IMG/VR virus record: IMGVR_UViG_3300002231_003432
Location: 1-23,729 of that record
Length of the DNA stretch: 23,729 bases
Direction: 5' to 3' (one strand)
From: a virus
Below are positions 14,881 to 23,039 of the stretch, piece after piece (position 1 is the stretch's first letter; each line of letters starts with the position of its first letter). The notes below the pieces were generated by a model. The model was not told the DNA's origin and ran no database searches. It was given only the letters and a program-made list of their open reading frames with translations. The translations under genes were made by a program, and so were the position numbers.

Positions 14881-14966
14881 TGAACATAGACAAGCTTAAG
14901 AAATTCTACAAACCGATGAATATTGAATCAGCAGTAAAGTTATCTTATGCCGAACTCAAAAAATAA
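14880..14966 (+). CDS. Possible very small protein (28 aa)
   Basis: The ATG overlaps the stop of the RmlD-like gene (TAATG), as at several other junctions here, and the frame closes at TAA 14964-14966. The 28 residues are lysine-rich and helical (MNIDKLKKFYKPMN start). It overlaps the next frame by 20 bases. The support is position only: without it, about 66 bases would be non-coding, which is unusual in this window. Confidence 0.35.
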   Translation: MNIDKLKKFYKPMNIESAVKLSYAELKK

Positions 14967-15138
14967 AGAAGAGTGGGTAAACCCCACTAACATACCTAAA
15001 CCTATCAGAAACACTTTCTTGGGTGATGATGATCTAGGTTCATTACTTACACAAATTGCAAATCTGTCTACCTTAGAACAGATGACAACTGCTGTATGGA
15101 TGGCATATGAAGAGGAACAATTTCTGGAAGATTTATGA
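14947..15138 (+). CDS. Small hypothetical protein upstream of gene 46 (63 aa)
   Basis: This 63-residue acidic protein runs from ATG 14947 to TGA 15136-15138, overlapping the gene 46 start (ATGA). The N-terminus is polar and Asn-rich (MPNSKNKEEWVNPTNIP). A helix-forming region with many Leu and Met follows (SLLTQIANLSTLEQMTTAVWMAY), and the tail is EEEQFLEDL. The amphipathic middle suggests a small protein-interaction module. No strong ribosome binding site is seen, so translation may depend on the preceding frames. The family is not recognised. The stop-start overlap with gene 46 favours a real gene. Confidence 0.55.
   Translation: MPNSKNKEEWVNPTNIPKPIRNTFLGDDDLGSLLTQIANLSTLEQMTTAVWMAYEEEQFLEDL
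14972..14988 (+). promoter_or_regulatory. Short GC-rich hairpin before gene 46 region
   Basis: AGTGGG (14972-14977), loop TAAAC, CCCACT (14983-14988) make a perfect 6-bp stem, 5 bases after the TAA at 14966. It lies within the 14947 coding frame and has no T-run, so it is not a standard terminator. It may act on mRNA decay or translation of the small gene; chance is possible. Confidence 0.25.
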
Positions 15139-16961
15139 AAAATGTAAACTTCAAAAGAATAGAGATAGAGAACTTTCTTAGTATAGGTGATGAGACAGTA
15201 GACGTTGATTTCAAAACTGGTCTTAATGTAATAACTGGTATCAATCTGGACAAAGAGGATTCTAAAAACGGTGTAGGTAAAACAACGATTGCTGATGCAT
15301 TGTACTTTTGTCTTTTTGGCACTACAATACGAGAACTCAAAAAAGAAGACATCATAAACAACATTAACCAAAAGAAGTGTAGGGTTAAGTTGACTTTTAA
15401 TGTGACAGATACCAAGGTAACTAACAACTATGTTCTTGAACGTTTCATAACACCTAACAAAGTATACCTGGAAGAGAATGGGATTGACAAGACAAAGTCC
15501 TCAATGCCCAAAACTACCGCTGAAGTGTGTAGAATAATAGGTGCATCACCAGAAGTATTCAAGAATGCTGTCATCATGACAGTTAACGGAACTGTTCCAT
15601 TTATGGCACAGAAGAAAGTTGAAAAGAGAAAGTTCTGTGAAGGTCTGTTCAACCTTGGTGTATTCCAAGATATGTTGCTTGAGGGAAGAAAGAGATACAA
15701 CGAAACCAAGAGAGACATAGAAATAGAGAAGACCAAGAAAGAGGAAGTCGAAAAGACGTTGGCTATATATCAGGAACAAGACAAAAGTAAGACTGAGTAT
15801 AGAATAAAACGCACGAATAAACTACTTGGAAGAAAAGAAGATAATATAAACGAACTCAAAGAGCTTGAGGACACGATTGTTAAAATTAATATAGGCGATA
15901 TAAAAGAGTTTGAGTCTAACATATCATTACTGGAAGAAAAGAAAGAATCACTTCAAAATAACATAAGAAAATGTATACGATCAATAGCCACCAAGGAAGA
16001 GCAGATCAAATCAAAGAGAGAAGATATAGAGAATCTCAAAGAGTTTGGTGATATGTGTGATAAGTGTAAAAGACCGTTCACAGAAAACGATAAAAACAGT
16101 CGCAACGAAAAGATAACAAACATCAAGGAAGAAATTAATGGCATAAGTATTGATGTTGTTAATTTGACTAATAAACAAAGCAAATTTGAAGACCAAAAAG
16201 AAAAGTGTCTTAAGGCTATCGAAAGACAGAAAAACGGCATCAGAAAGATAAATGTTTCTGTAGAAAAGAATAAAGAGGTATCTGCTAGAATAGATCAACT
16301 TAACGGTTGGAACAACCAGATTAAGATTGATATAGATGCGTTAGAAACGGATAAGAATGAGTTTAAGGAATTTCTTAAAGATACCAATTCCAGATTAGAA
16401 TCACTTAGAACCACTATTACCGAATTGAATAAACGTCTAGAAATACTAGATTCTGTAAAGTATGTAGTATCAGAAGAAGGAGTTAAGTCGTTCATAGTTG
16501 TGAAGTTATTAAAGATACTAAATGGTAAACTTGCATACTATCTTAATAGGTTAGATGCACCATGCAAATTCAAATTCAATGAATATTTCAATGAGCGCAT
16601 TATCAATGATAAAGGAAAGGAATGCTCATACAATAACTTCTCAAGTGGAGAGAAGAAACGTATTGATTTGGCAATACTATTCACCTTCATGGACATAATA
16701 AGGTTGCAGGGAAATACTGCCCTTAATATAGCCTTCTATGATGAAATACTTGACACAAGCTTAGATGATAAAGGAATAGAAGCATTCTTAGAAATAGTTA
16801 ATGAGAGAGTTGAAAAATACAATGAGGCATGTTATATTATCAGTCATAAAAGTGCTGCTATAAAAGCTGCTACGAGCGATGTTGTGTTTTTGAAAAAGAA
16901 GAATGGGTTGACTACACTGGGAAACCTATCTGAAGAGGAAGAGTTCTTGAGAGGAATATAA
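15135..16961 (+). CDS. 46: gp46 recombination ATPase subunit (Rad50/SbcC family)
   Basis: This 608-residue SMC-type ATPase partners gp47 in DNA end resection. The N-terminal lobe begins FKRIEIENFLSIGDE and has Walker A NGVGKTT at about 45-51. A long charged coiled-coil (about 180-450) is broken by a zinc hook CDKCKRPF (Cys308, Cys311) that dimerises Rad50 proteins. The C-terminal lobe has the ABC signature NNFSSGEKKRIDLAI (near 500) and Walker B AFYDEILD (near 535), followed by an ISHK D-loop/switch region. It is slightly longer than T4 gp46 (560). The start overlaps the preceding stop (ATGA) with GGAAG upstream. It is cut off from gene 47 by the glycan island, and the T4 clamp and clamp-loader genes do not follow it. 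Confidence 0.93.
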   Translation: MKNVNFKRIEIENFLSIGDETVDVDFKTGLNVITGINLDKEDSKNGVGKTTIADALYFCLFGTTIRELKKEDIINNINQKKCRVKLTFNVTDTKVTNNYVLERFITPNKVYLEENGIDKTKSSMPKTTAEVCRIIGASPEVFKNAVIMTVNGTVPFMAQKKVEKRKFCEGLFNLGVFQDMLLEGRKRYNETKRDIEIEKTKKEEVEKTLAIYQEQDKSKTEYRIKRTNKLLGRKEDNINELKELEDTIVKINIGDIKEFESNISLLEEKKESLQNNIRKCIRSIATKEEQIKSKREDIENLKEFGDMCDKCKRPFTENDKNSRNEKITNIKEEINGISIDVVNLTNKQSKFEDQKEKCLKAIERQKNGIRKINVSVEKNKEVSARIDQLNGWNNQIKIDIDALETDKNEFKEFLKDTNSRLESLRTTITELNKRLEILDSVKYVVSEEGVKSFIVVKLLKILNGKLAYYLNRLDAPCKFKFNEYFNERIINDKGKECSYNNFSSGEKKRIDLAILFTFMDIIRLQGNTALNIAFYDEILDTSLDDKGIEAFLEIVNERVEKYNEACYIISHKSAAIKAATSDVVFLKKKNGLTTLGNLSEEEEFLRGI

Positions 16962-18292
16962 TGAGTCCTAAATTTAAGATGCCTATAAACAATGCTCCTA
17001 TGGGGCAACCACAGCAGCCACGTCCACAAGCTCCACAAAAGCCTGGAGTGATGTACAAACCAACTAATGTTGGTGTTCCTTTTGCACCTATGGGTATGCC
17101 AATTGGTGTCCCGCAAGCAGCCATGGTTGGACAACAAAGAGTTGGAGGTGGTGGAACACCTCTTCCAATACCAGGAGCAAACCTATCTCGTGCAGTAAAT
17201 TACTATGCCGACTATGGTGGTTGTGGTTTCTGGAGAATGATCTGGCCAGAACTTCTGGTTAATGGTTATCAGAAGGCAATCATAAATGGCCTTACAACTA
17301 TGGTTTTAGATGAACGTTTCTATGGTGGTTTAAAAGCAGTTAGACTTCAAAGACAAGCCACTCCAGAGCAGCTTAAGTTTGTTAACTTCTTGAGAAGAGC
17401 ATCAGAGAAATTTGATTACAAAATAATATACGAAATAGACGATATTATCTTCAAAGATGATATTCCTGATTTCAATCGTTGCAAGGTTGCATTCGAAGAT
17501 GATAAAATTCTTCAGAGTGCATTGTCTATCATGCAACAAAGTGATGAGATTTCTGTTACGTGTGAGTACATGAAAGATTACTACAAACATAAAACTGGAA
17601 ATAATAACATTACTGTTATCCCTAACTACGCACCAAAGATGTGGGCAGATGGTTATTATGACAAATCTCTGATATCCAGAAATTATGATAAGTTTAAGCA
17701 GCGTCCAAGGATTGGATATTGTGGATCAGGAACACCATATTGATGTCACAAATAGAACTGGACAGCAAGATGACTTTACACATATTGTAGATCAGATTAT
17801 CAAAACACGCAGGGACTTCCAATGGGTTATGATGGGATGTTACCCACTTCCTCTTAAGCCGTTTGTTGATAATGGTGAGATTGAGTTGATATCTTGGTCT
17901 ACAATTCTTGAATATCCAAAGGCAATGCATAATCTTAATCTCAATGCAACGATAGCACCATTGGTAGATTGTCATTTTCAACAGAGCCAAGAGTAACATC
18001 AAGTTTCTTGAGGCTGCTTATCAGGGACTTCCTGGTGCCTATCAGGATATGGTGACATACAAAGACGCACCAGTAAGGTTTAAGACTGGTAGATGAGATG
18101 GTTGACCAGCTTAAGAATCTTCTAAAGGATAAGTCTTACTACATGAAGATATCAAAACAGAGTCGTAAGTACGCTGATACAATGTGGCTTGATGATCATC
18201 TAGATGAGTATGTAGAATTGTACATGAGTGATTATGGTGATGCCACTAGAAAGGCTATCCTTAATCGTAACCCAGAACAAAAAGTAGGTTAA
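16961..18292 (+). CDS. GT4-like glycosyltransferase with Pro/Gly-rich N-terminus (three frame changes)
   Basis: The first 70 residues are low-complexity, rich in Pro, Gln, Gly and Met (PMGQPQQPRPQ, GVPFAPMGMPIG), probably disordered. Then comes a GT-B-type protein: YEIDDIIFKDD, VTCEYMKDYY, ITVIPNYAP, RPRIGYCGSGT (start of the donor domain) and NRAKSNIKFLEAAYQGLPG, which matches the GT4 donor-binding segment (K...EAxxxGxP). The frame changes at about 17731 (one C too many), 17976 (one T too many) and 18091 (one A too many). All three are apparent insertions, and the conserved sequence runs through all of them. Together they give a protein of about 440 residues. Either the sequence has errors here or the gene is decaying. 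It sits between genes 46 and 43. ATG 16961 overlaps the gene 46 stop, with GAGGAA upstream. Confidence 0.75.
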
Positions 18293-18294
18293 TA

Positions 18295-18663
18295 ATGCCA
18301 ACAGCACAAAAGACAGCAAAACATATGGGCGATATAGAAATAGAAGTTGTGGATAATGGATTCACAGCAAAGGTAGGAGATAAAACCTTTGTGTTCGAAG
18401 ACCTAAGTAAACTTGATGACTGGATAAAGGAAAACTTTGGTACACCCAAGAAGGCCAAGAAAACCATCAAGGATATAAAGGGTATTGATAAACCAAATAT
18501 GATAGATAAATGGACAGATATTGATAAGTTTGTCAATCCTATTATACAACCAAATATACAACCACAATGGACAACAACTTCCTCTACTGTAAATGATGGG
18601 GAACTGTTAACATACGAACATATAACAGGAAACATTCAAGAAAAAATGGAAGAGGAAGTATAA
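18295..18663 (+). CDS. Hypothetical protein (122 aa), paralogue of the next gene's domain
   Basis: Residues about 13-47 (IEIEVVDNGFTAKVGDKTF then VFEDLSKLDDWIKENF) align by eye with the N-terminal part of the next gene product (VDITENGYVV ... YVFRKASEMRKWLKDNL). The shared pattern is a beta-strand pair with NGF/NGY, a VF strand, and a helix ending WIKEN / WLKDN, suggesting a tandem duplication of a small fold. The rest is polar, with IIQPNIQPQW repeats and an acidic end. The start ATG lies 2 bases after the previous stop, with a weak TAGG; an inner ATG at 18325 is possible. No known function is recognised. Confidence 0.65.
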   Translation: MPTAQKTAKHMGDIEIEVVDNGFTAKVGDKTFVFEDLSKLDDWIKENFGTPKKAKKTIKDIKGIDKPNMIDKWTDIDKFVNPIIQPNIQPQWTTTSSTVNDGELLTYEHITGNIQEKMEEEV

Positions 18664-18947
18664 TGGCAAATTACGCAAAAGCCTATGTTGATATAACAGA
18701 AAACGGATATGTTGTAACTGGGATGTACAAGAATAATGGAACCAAGAAACAATATGTCTTTAGAAAAGCTAGTGAAATGAGAAAATGGCTCAAGGATAAT
18801 CTGGCACCTACAGGTGAAGTAGAAAGATTCTCCGATGCACTTGACAATGAATCTGAAAGTGGTAGAATAGATGCCGTTAGTAACAAAATAAACATGGTAG
18901 GATATTTACAATCAGTATTTGGCACAAAGGATACGTCTAGTGTATAG
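18663..18947 (+). CDS. Hypothetical protein (94 aa), paralogue of the previous gene
   Basis: The start overlaps the preceding stop (TAATG) and has GAGGAAG upstream. The first 45 residues share the NGY ... YVFRKASEMRKWLKDNL pattern with the upstream protein, so the two probably arose by duplication. The remainder has an acidic linker and a hydrophobic end (INMVGYLQSVFGTK). It overlaps the likely GTG start of gene 43 by 8 bases, so its translation may be coupled to the polymerase. No family is recognised. Confidence 0.65.
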   Translation: MANYAKAYVDITENGYVVTGMYKNNGTKKQYVFRKASEMRKWLKDNLAPTGEVERFSDALDNESESGRIDAVSNKINMVGYLQSVFGTKDTSSV

Positions 18948-21060
18948 AAGCATTCATTACAACATACCAAAGAAATATGTCAGATTGGGAACATGGGACG
19001 AAAACGGAAAACGTGTCTCCGTTAATGTTCCTTTCAGCCCATACATATATGTAGAGAACGAATCCAATGCGGATGCCGTTTCTATTTTCAACACAAATTT
19101 GGTAAAGAAATCATTCAAGAATTCTTGGGATCGTGATAAGTACATCAAGAATTCTGGCCTCAAGAGAATTTTCTATAACATACCAACAGAGCAGCAATTC
19201 TTGATCGATACATTTGGATCAAAGAACAGCGAAGCAGAGTTCTCTGAAAATCCTCTTAAGATAAACTTCCTTGATATTGAAACATATTCTCCAGGAGAAT
19301 TCCCTGATCCAAAGATTGCACCAGACCCAATCAACATCATAACGATATTTGATTCGCTAACAAAGAAGTTTTACACATGGGGAACTAGCGGAAAAAATGG
19401 TGGTGATTATACTGGACCAGCTAATGTTGTTTACACACAGTGTAAATCTGAAAGCGACATGCTGATAAAGTTTTTGAACTTCTGGAAGTCTGATTATCCT
19501 GATATCGTTTCAGGATGGAATTCAGAAGGATTTGATATTCCTTATCTAATTAATAGGATCAAGAGCATCCTTGGTGAAGATGCAGCCAATGTACTTTCTC
19601 CCGTCAAGCAATTATATTGCAGAGAAAACGTAGTTACCAAATATGGTAAGCGCGAAGATAGATGGTACATCAAAGGATTGTGTCATTTGGATTACATGCA
19701 CGTTTACAAAACGTTTACAAAGGATAAGCGTGAACGCTATACTTTGGATTTTATTGGAGAGACTGAATTAAAGATTAACAAGAAATACGTTCCAGCATCA
19801 GACCTACCAGCATTCGCAGATAATGACTGGCAAGGATTCTGTGAGTACAACATTCAGGATGTTAACATTCTTGTGAGGCTGGAGGAGTCTCTACACTTCC
19901 TTGATATCGTCCGTAAGCTAGCATATATGGGCTACACGAACTTTGAACAAGCACTTGGTACAATTGCCATCGTTACAGGAGCAATGGCTTTAAAGGCTCT
20001 TGAGAAGGGAATGATTATACCTACATTCCCAAACAAAGCGTCTAGCAACTATGAAGGTGGATTTGTGAGAGACCCACAACGCGGTCTAAAGGATAGCATC
20101 GTAAGTTTTGATGCTAACAGTCTATATCCTAATACCATTATCAGTACGAACATTTCTCCTGAAACAAAGGTTGGTAAGATCATTAACAAGTCAGATACGA
20201 ATGTAGAAATACGTTTGATCAACGGAAAGATTTACGACCTCACACATGAAAAGTTCTTTGAGTTTGTTGAGAAGGAAAACATCGCAATAACCAAAGCCAA
20301 GATCATGTACTCTCAGAAGACGAAGGGATTCTGCCCTGAACTTCTAGATGGCATCTATAGCGAACGTTTGTTAAACCAGAAGGAACTCAAGAGACATAGA
20401 AGAGATATCAGAAAGTGTAAAGATGGTTCTGATAAGTACAAAGAACACGAAAAGTCTATCGTAGAATTGGATGTCATGCAGTACACATTGAAGATTCTTA
20501 TGAATCGCTTGTACGGTGCATTTGGAAACATACACAGTCCATTCTATGACATTGATGCAGCAGCTAGTGTTACATTAACTGGTCAAGCTTGTATTAAGGA
20601 AGCAGCAGAAATAACAGATCGCTTCATGAAGAGTGAGTATGATATTGACGAAGATTGCACAATTTATGGAGATACAGATAGTTTTGTTGGTGATACGTTA
20701 ATTCGAACAAATCATGGAATAATAAAAGCAGAAGATTTGTATAATATGTATAATATCAAACCAAATACAGATAAACATGGACATGAACTAAAAGATATTA
20801 CAGATTTAGAATGTTTAACGTATAATGATTCCAATAAAAGTGTTGAATTTGGAAAGGTTAAGCGATTAATTAGACATAGAACATCCAAGAAAAAATATAA
20901 AATCAAGGTAAACGGAAAAGAAATAATCATGACAGAGGATCATGGATGTATGGTATTACGAAAGGATAAATTGATTCGTCTATCTCCAAAAGATATTAAA
21001 AATACTGATAAAATGATAAGTATTTATGGTGAGACTGGTACAAAGCTGGTATCCCAATAG
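18940..21060 (+). CDS. 43: DNA polymerase gp43, N-terminal 580 residues, fused to N-terminal half of a second split intein
   Basis: This is a family B replicative polymerase. Proofreading motifs counted from GTG 18940 are DIE (112-114), NSEGFD (194-199) and YNIQD (303-307). Polymerase motif A is DANSLYP (391-397), motif B KILMNRLYG (from 518), and motif C YGDTD at 576-580. Directly after, at 20680, the intein begins (Ser1, SFVGDTLIRTNHG block A; MTEDHG block B with TxxH) and ends at TAG 21058-21060 after 126 residues. The catalytic motif C is therefore split, and the second half starts at 22159. The start is uncertain: GTG 18940 has AAAGGA at a good distance; TTG 18919 is in frame but has none. 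Trans-splicing is needed for a complete enzyme. Confidence 0.92.
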   Translation: MYRSIHYNIPKKYVRLGTWDENGKRVSVNVPFSPYIYVENESNADAVSIFNTNLVKKSFKNSWDRDKYIKNSGLKRIFYNIPTEQQFLIDTFGSKNSEAEFSENPLKINFLDIETYSPGEFPDPKIAPDPINIITIFDSLTKKFYTWGTSGKNGGDYTGPANVVYTQCKSESDMLIKFLNFWKSDYPDIVSGWNSEGFDIPYLINRIKSILGEDAANVLSPVKQLYCRENVVTKYGKREDRWYIKGLCHLDYMHVYKTFTKDKRERYTLDFIGETELKINKKYVPASDLPAFADNDWQGFCEYNIQDVNILVRLEESLHFLDIVRKLAYMGYTNFEQALGTIAIVTGAMALKALEKGMIIPTFPNKASSNYEGGFVRDPQRGLKDSIVSFDANSLYPNTIISTNISPETKVGKIINKSDTNVEIRLINGKIYDLTHEKFFEFVEKENIAITKAKIMYSQKTKGFCPELLDGIYSERLLNQKELKRHRRDIRKCKDGSDKYKEHEKSIVELDVMQYTLKILMNRLYGAFGNIHSPFYDIDAAASVTLTGQACIKEAAEITDRFMKSEYDIDEDCTIYGDTDSFVGDTLIRTNHGIIKAEDLYNMYNIKPNTDKHGHELKDITDLECLTYNDSNKSVEFGKVKRLIRHRTSKKKYKIKVNGKEIIMTEDHGCMVLRKDKLIRLSPKDIKNTDKMISIYGETGTKLVSQ

Positions 21061-22158
21061 GAGATGTTATGAAACAATATATAGAATGTAAGATTTGTGG
21101 AAAAAAACTAAAGCGGATAACACATTCACATGTTAAGACACATAATATAACAATTAAACAATACCAAGATAAATTTGGGTATGACCCATCTATATTAACT
21201 TGTGAATCATTATTAAATAAATTTTCTGTTACTGAGAAGTCTATGATTAATAAATATGGTGAAAAGGATGGTAAACATAGGTGGAATGAATATAAAGAAA
21301 AACAGAGAGTAAGTAATACATATGAATATAAAAAACATAAACATGGCTGGACAATGGAACAGTTTAATTCTTATAATTCATCAAGAGCGGTAACAAAAGA
21401 AAATTGTATTAAAAGACATGGAAAGGTCAAAGGACTTTCCGTATATAATGAATATATTAGAAAACAACGATATAGTGGATGTACAATAGAGTACTTTATT
21501 GATAAATATGGCGAACCTGATGGGATTCGTGAATATAATAGGGTTTGTAGAGAAAAGGGACATACCATTGATAATTATATACGAAAATATGGAATACTAA
21601 GTGTTAAAAAATATAATGAATATAAGAATAACCAAAGACCATTTTATTCAAAGATATCGCAAGAAATGTTTGATGAAATATACGATAGTATAGAATACAC
21701 GAAATGTTATTACGCTAAATTAAATAAAGAATATGGGATATATCTACCACATTCTAAACAATACACGTTTATAGATTTTTATGTCTTAGATTGTAATAAG
21801 GCCATAGAATTTTATGGAGATTATTGGCATTGCAATCCTAATATATATGATGAAAAATATGTACATACAGTTTACAATAAACCTGCAAAAGAGGTTTGGG
21901 ATAGCGATAATAATAGAATTTCTGAATTATATAACCATTATGGGATAGATACATTAGTAATATGGCAACAGGATTATATTGATAATAAAAACGATACAAT
22001 AAATAAATGCTTGGAGTTTTTAAATGATTAGGTATAGCATAGATGAAATAGAATCCATTGAATGTATTGGTGAGTTTGAAGATGAATATGTATATGATAT
22101 AGAAATGGATGATACTACAGATCATACATTTTTTGCTAATGATATATTAATACACAAC
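20680..22158 (+). mobile_element. Split intein with embedded Vsr-like (EDxHD) homing endonuclease gene, inserted in gene 43 motif C
   Basis: The N-intein (20680-21057), an endonuclease gene (21069-22031) and the C-intein (22024-22158, 45 residues ending LIHN) interrupt the polymerase. Removing it joins YGDTD to SVYITID, the expected family B motif C. Ser1 and Ser+1 are the nucleophiles; block G (HN) is canonical. The endonuclease Shine-Dalgarno TAGGAG includes the N-intein stop TAG. The endonuclease stop overlaps the C-intein ATG by 8 bases. YGDTD|S is also a known insertion point of contiguous polymerase inteins in archaea. Confidence 0.92.
21069..22031 (+). CDS. Vsr-like (EDxHD) homing endonuclease with Zn finger and tandem DNA-binding repeats
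   Basis: Residues 7-25 are a CxxC...HxxxH zinc finger (CKICGKKLKRITHSHVKTH) like the MucR-type modules on phage homing enzymes. About residues 62-190 contain four related repeats: KYGEKDGKHRWNEYKEKQR, RHGKVKGLSVYNEYIRKQR, KYGEPDGIREYNRVCREKG and KYGILSVKKYNEYKNNQR, probably successive DNA-binding units. The C-terminal domain has FIDFYV (Asp236), AIEFYGDYWHCNP with Glu247, Asp251 and His254, and VIWQQDY, the Vsr-related EDxHD signature. Such enzymes cut alleles lacking the insertion. TAGGAG ends 5 bases before the ATG. The gene is free-standing between the polymerase halves. A comparable arrangement is described for fractured genes in marine metagenomes; this repeat-rich middle is notable. Confidence 0.88.
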   Translation: MKQYIECKICGKKLKRITHSHVKTHNITIKQYQDKFGYDPSILTCESLLNKFSVTEKSMINKYGEKDGKHRWNEYKEKQRVSNTYEYKKHKHGWTMEQFNSYNSSRAVTKENCIKRHGKVKGLSVYNEYIRKQRYSGCTIEYFIDKYGEPDGIREYNRVCREKGHTIDNYIRKYGILSVKKYNEYKNNQRPFYSKISQEMFDEIYDSIEYTKCYYAKLNKEYGIYLPHSKQYTFIDFYVLDCNKAIEFYGDYWHCNPNIYDEKYVHTVYNKPAKEVWDSDNNRISELYNHYGIDTLVIWQQDYIDNKNDTINKCLEFLND

Positions 22159-22996
22159 AGTGTATATATAACTATTGATCCTATATTGCAGCTATCTAAT
22201 ATCCCACTCTTGAATGATAAGGGAGAAATCTACAAAAGAAGTTTACGAGATAGCTGAAAAACTAGAAGATAGACTCAATAGTGAGATAACTAACTGGGCA
22301 GTTAAAAGTTGTAATGTCAAAGACCCTAGATTCAAGTTCAAAAGAGAAACAATTTGTAACTCTGGACTATTTCTTGAAAAGAAGAGATACATACTTCATG
22401 TCTTAGATAAGGATGGGTTGCCACCAAAAGAAGATAAGGAAATCAAATACACTGGTGTTGAAGTAGTAAGCATCAAGATTCCTAAAAAGGTCAAGCCTCT
22501 TATCAAAAACATATCCAAGGTAATGCTTAAGACAAGGGATAAGAAAAAGACGGATGAAGCTTACAAAGAAGCATATGAAGAATACATCAAAATGGATGTA
22601 GAAGATATTGCAACTCCAATAGGTGTCAATAAGTATGAAGAGTATGAAGCAAAATCAAATGGATTTGTAGCTGGTAAGAAAACACCAGGACATACAAAGG
22701 CTGCAATCATGTACAATCATTTGCTAAGAACTCTAGACTTAACGAGTAAGTATGAACTTATAGAATCTGGTGATAGCATCAAGACGTTTTATACTGAGAA
22801 GAACAAGTATAATATCAAAGGTATGGCATTCAAGGATATGTATCCTAAAGAGTTTGGCATTAATATCGATAAGATAGCGATGTTCAACAAGAATATCACA
22901 CCTGCTGTAGAACGACTCTATGAAGTCGTTGGATGGACACTAAAGAATCCTACAAAAGAAACAGAATGTGATCTGTTAGAACTTTTGGGAGCTTGA
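22024..22996 (+). CDS. 43: C-terminal intein half fused to the C-terminal part of DNA polymerase gp43 (one frame change near 22229)
   Basis: Residues 1-45 are the C-intein (block F EYVYDIEMDD, block G NDILIHN), followed by Ser+1 and the polymerase sequence SVYITIDPILQLSN. The frame stops at 22255-22257, but the conserved sequence continues one frame over as STKEVYEIAEKLEDRL, then EKKRYILHV (the KKRY motif that contacts template-primer) and the thumb, ending LLELLGA at 22996. One A too many near 22227-22229 (GAAATC) explains it: GESTKEVYE is then continuous. With the N-terminal part, the spliced enzyme would have about 858 residues, near T4 gp43 (898). GGAG precedes ATG 22024, which overlaps the endonuclease stop. 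Confidence 0.9.
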
Positions 22997-23021
22997 ACTT
23001 AGTCCATCGCTGTGTTATAAT
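22993..23021 (+). promoter_or_regulatory. Extended -10 sigma70-type promoter before the uvsX operon
   Basis: TTGAAC (22993-22998), 17 bases, TATAAT (23016-23021) with TGT before it (extended -10). It sits in one of the few intergenic gaps, directly upstream of a strong ribosome binding site (AAGGAGA, 23028-23034) and the ATG at 23040. Position, spacing and sequence together make this the best promoter in the window; it likely drives the small gene and uvsX early in infection. Confidence 0.7.
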
Positions 23022-23039
23022 ACATAAAAGGAGAAAGAA

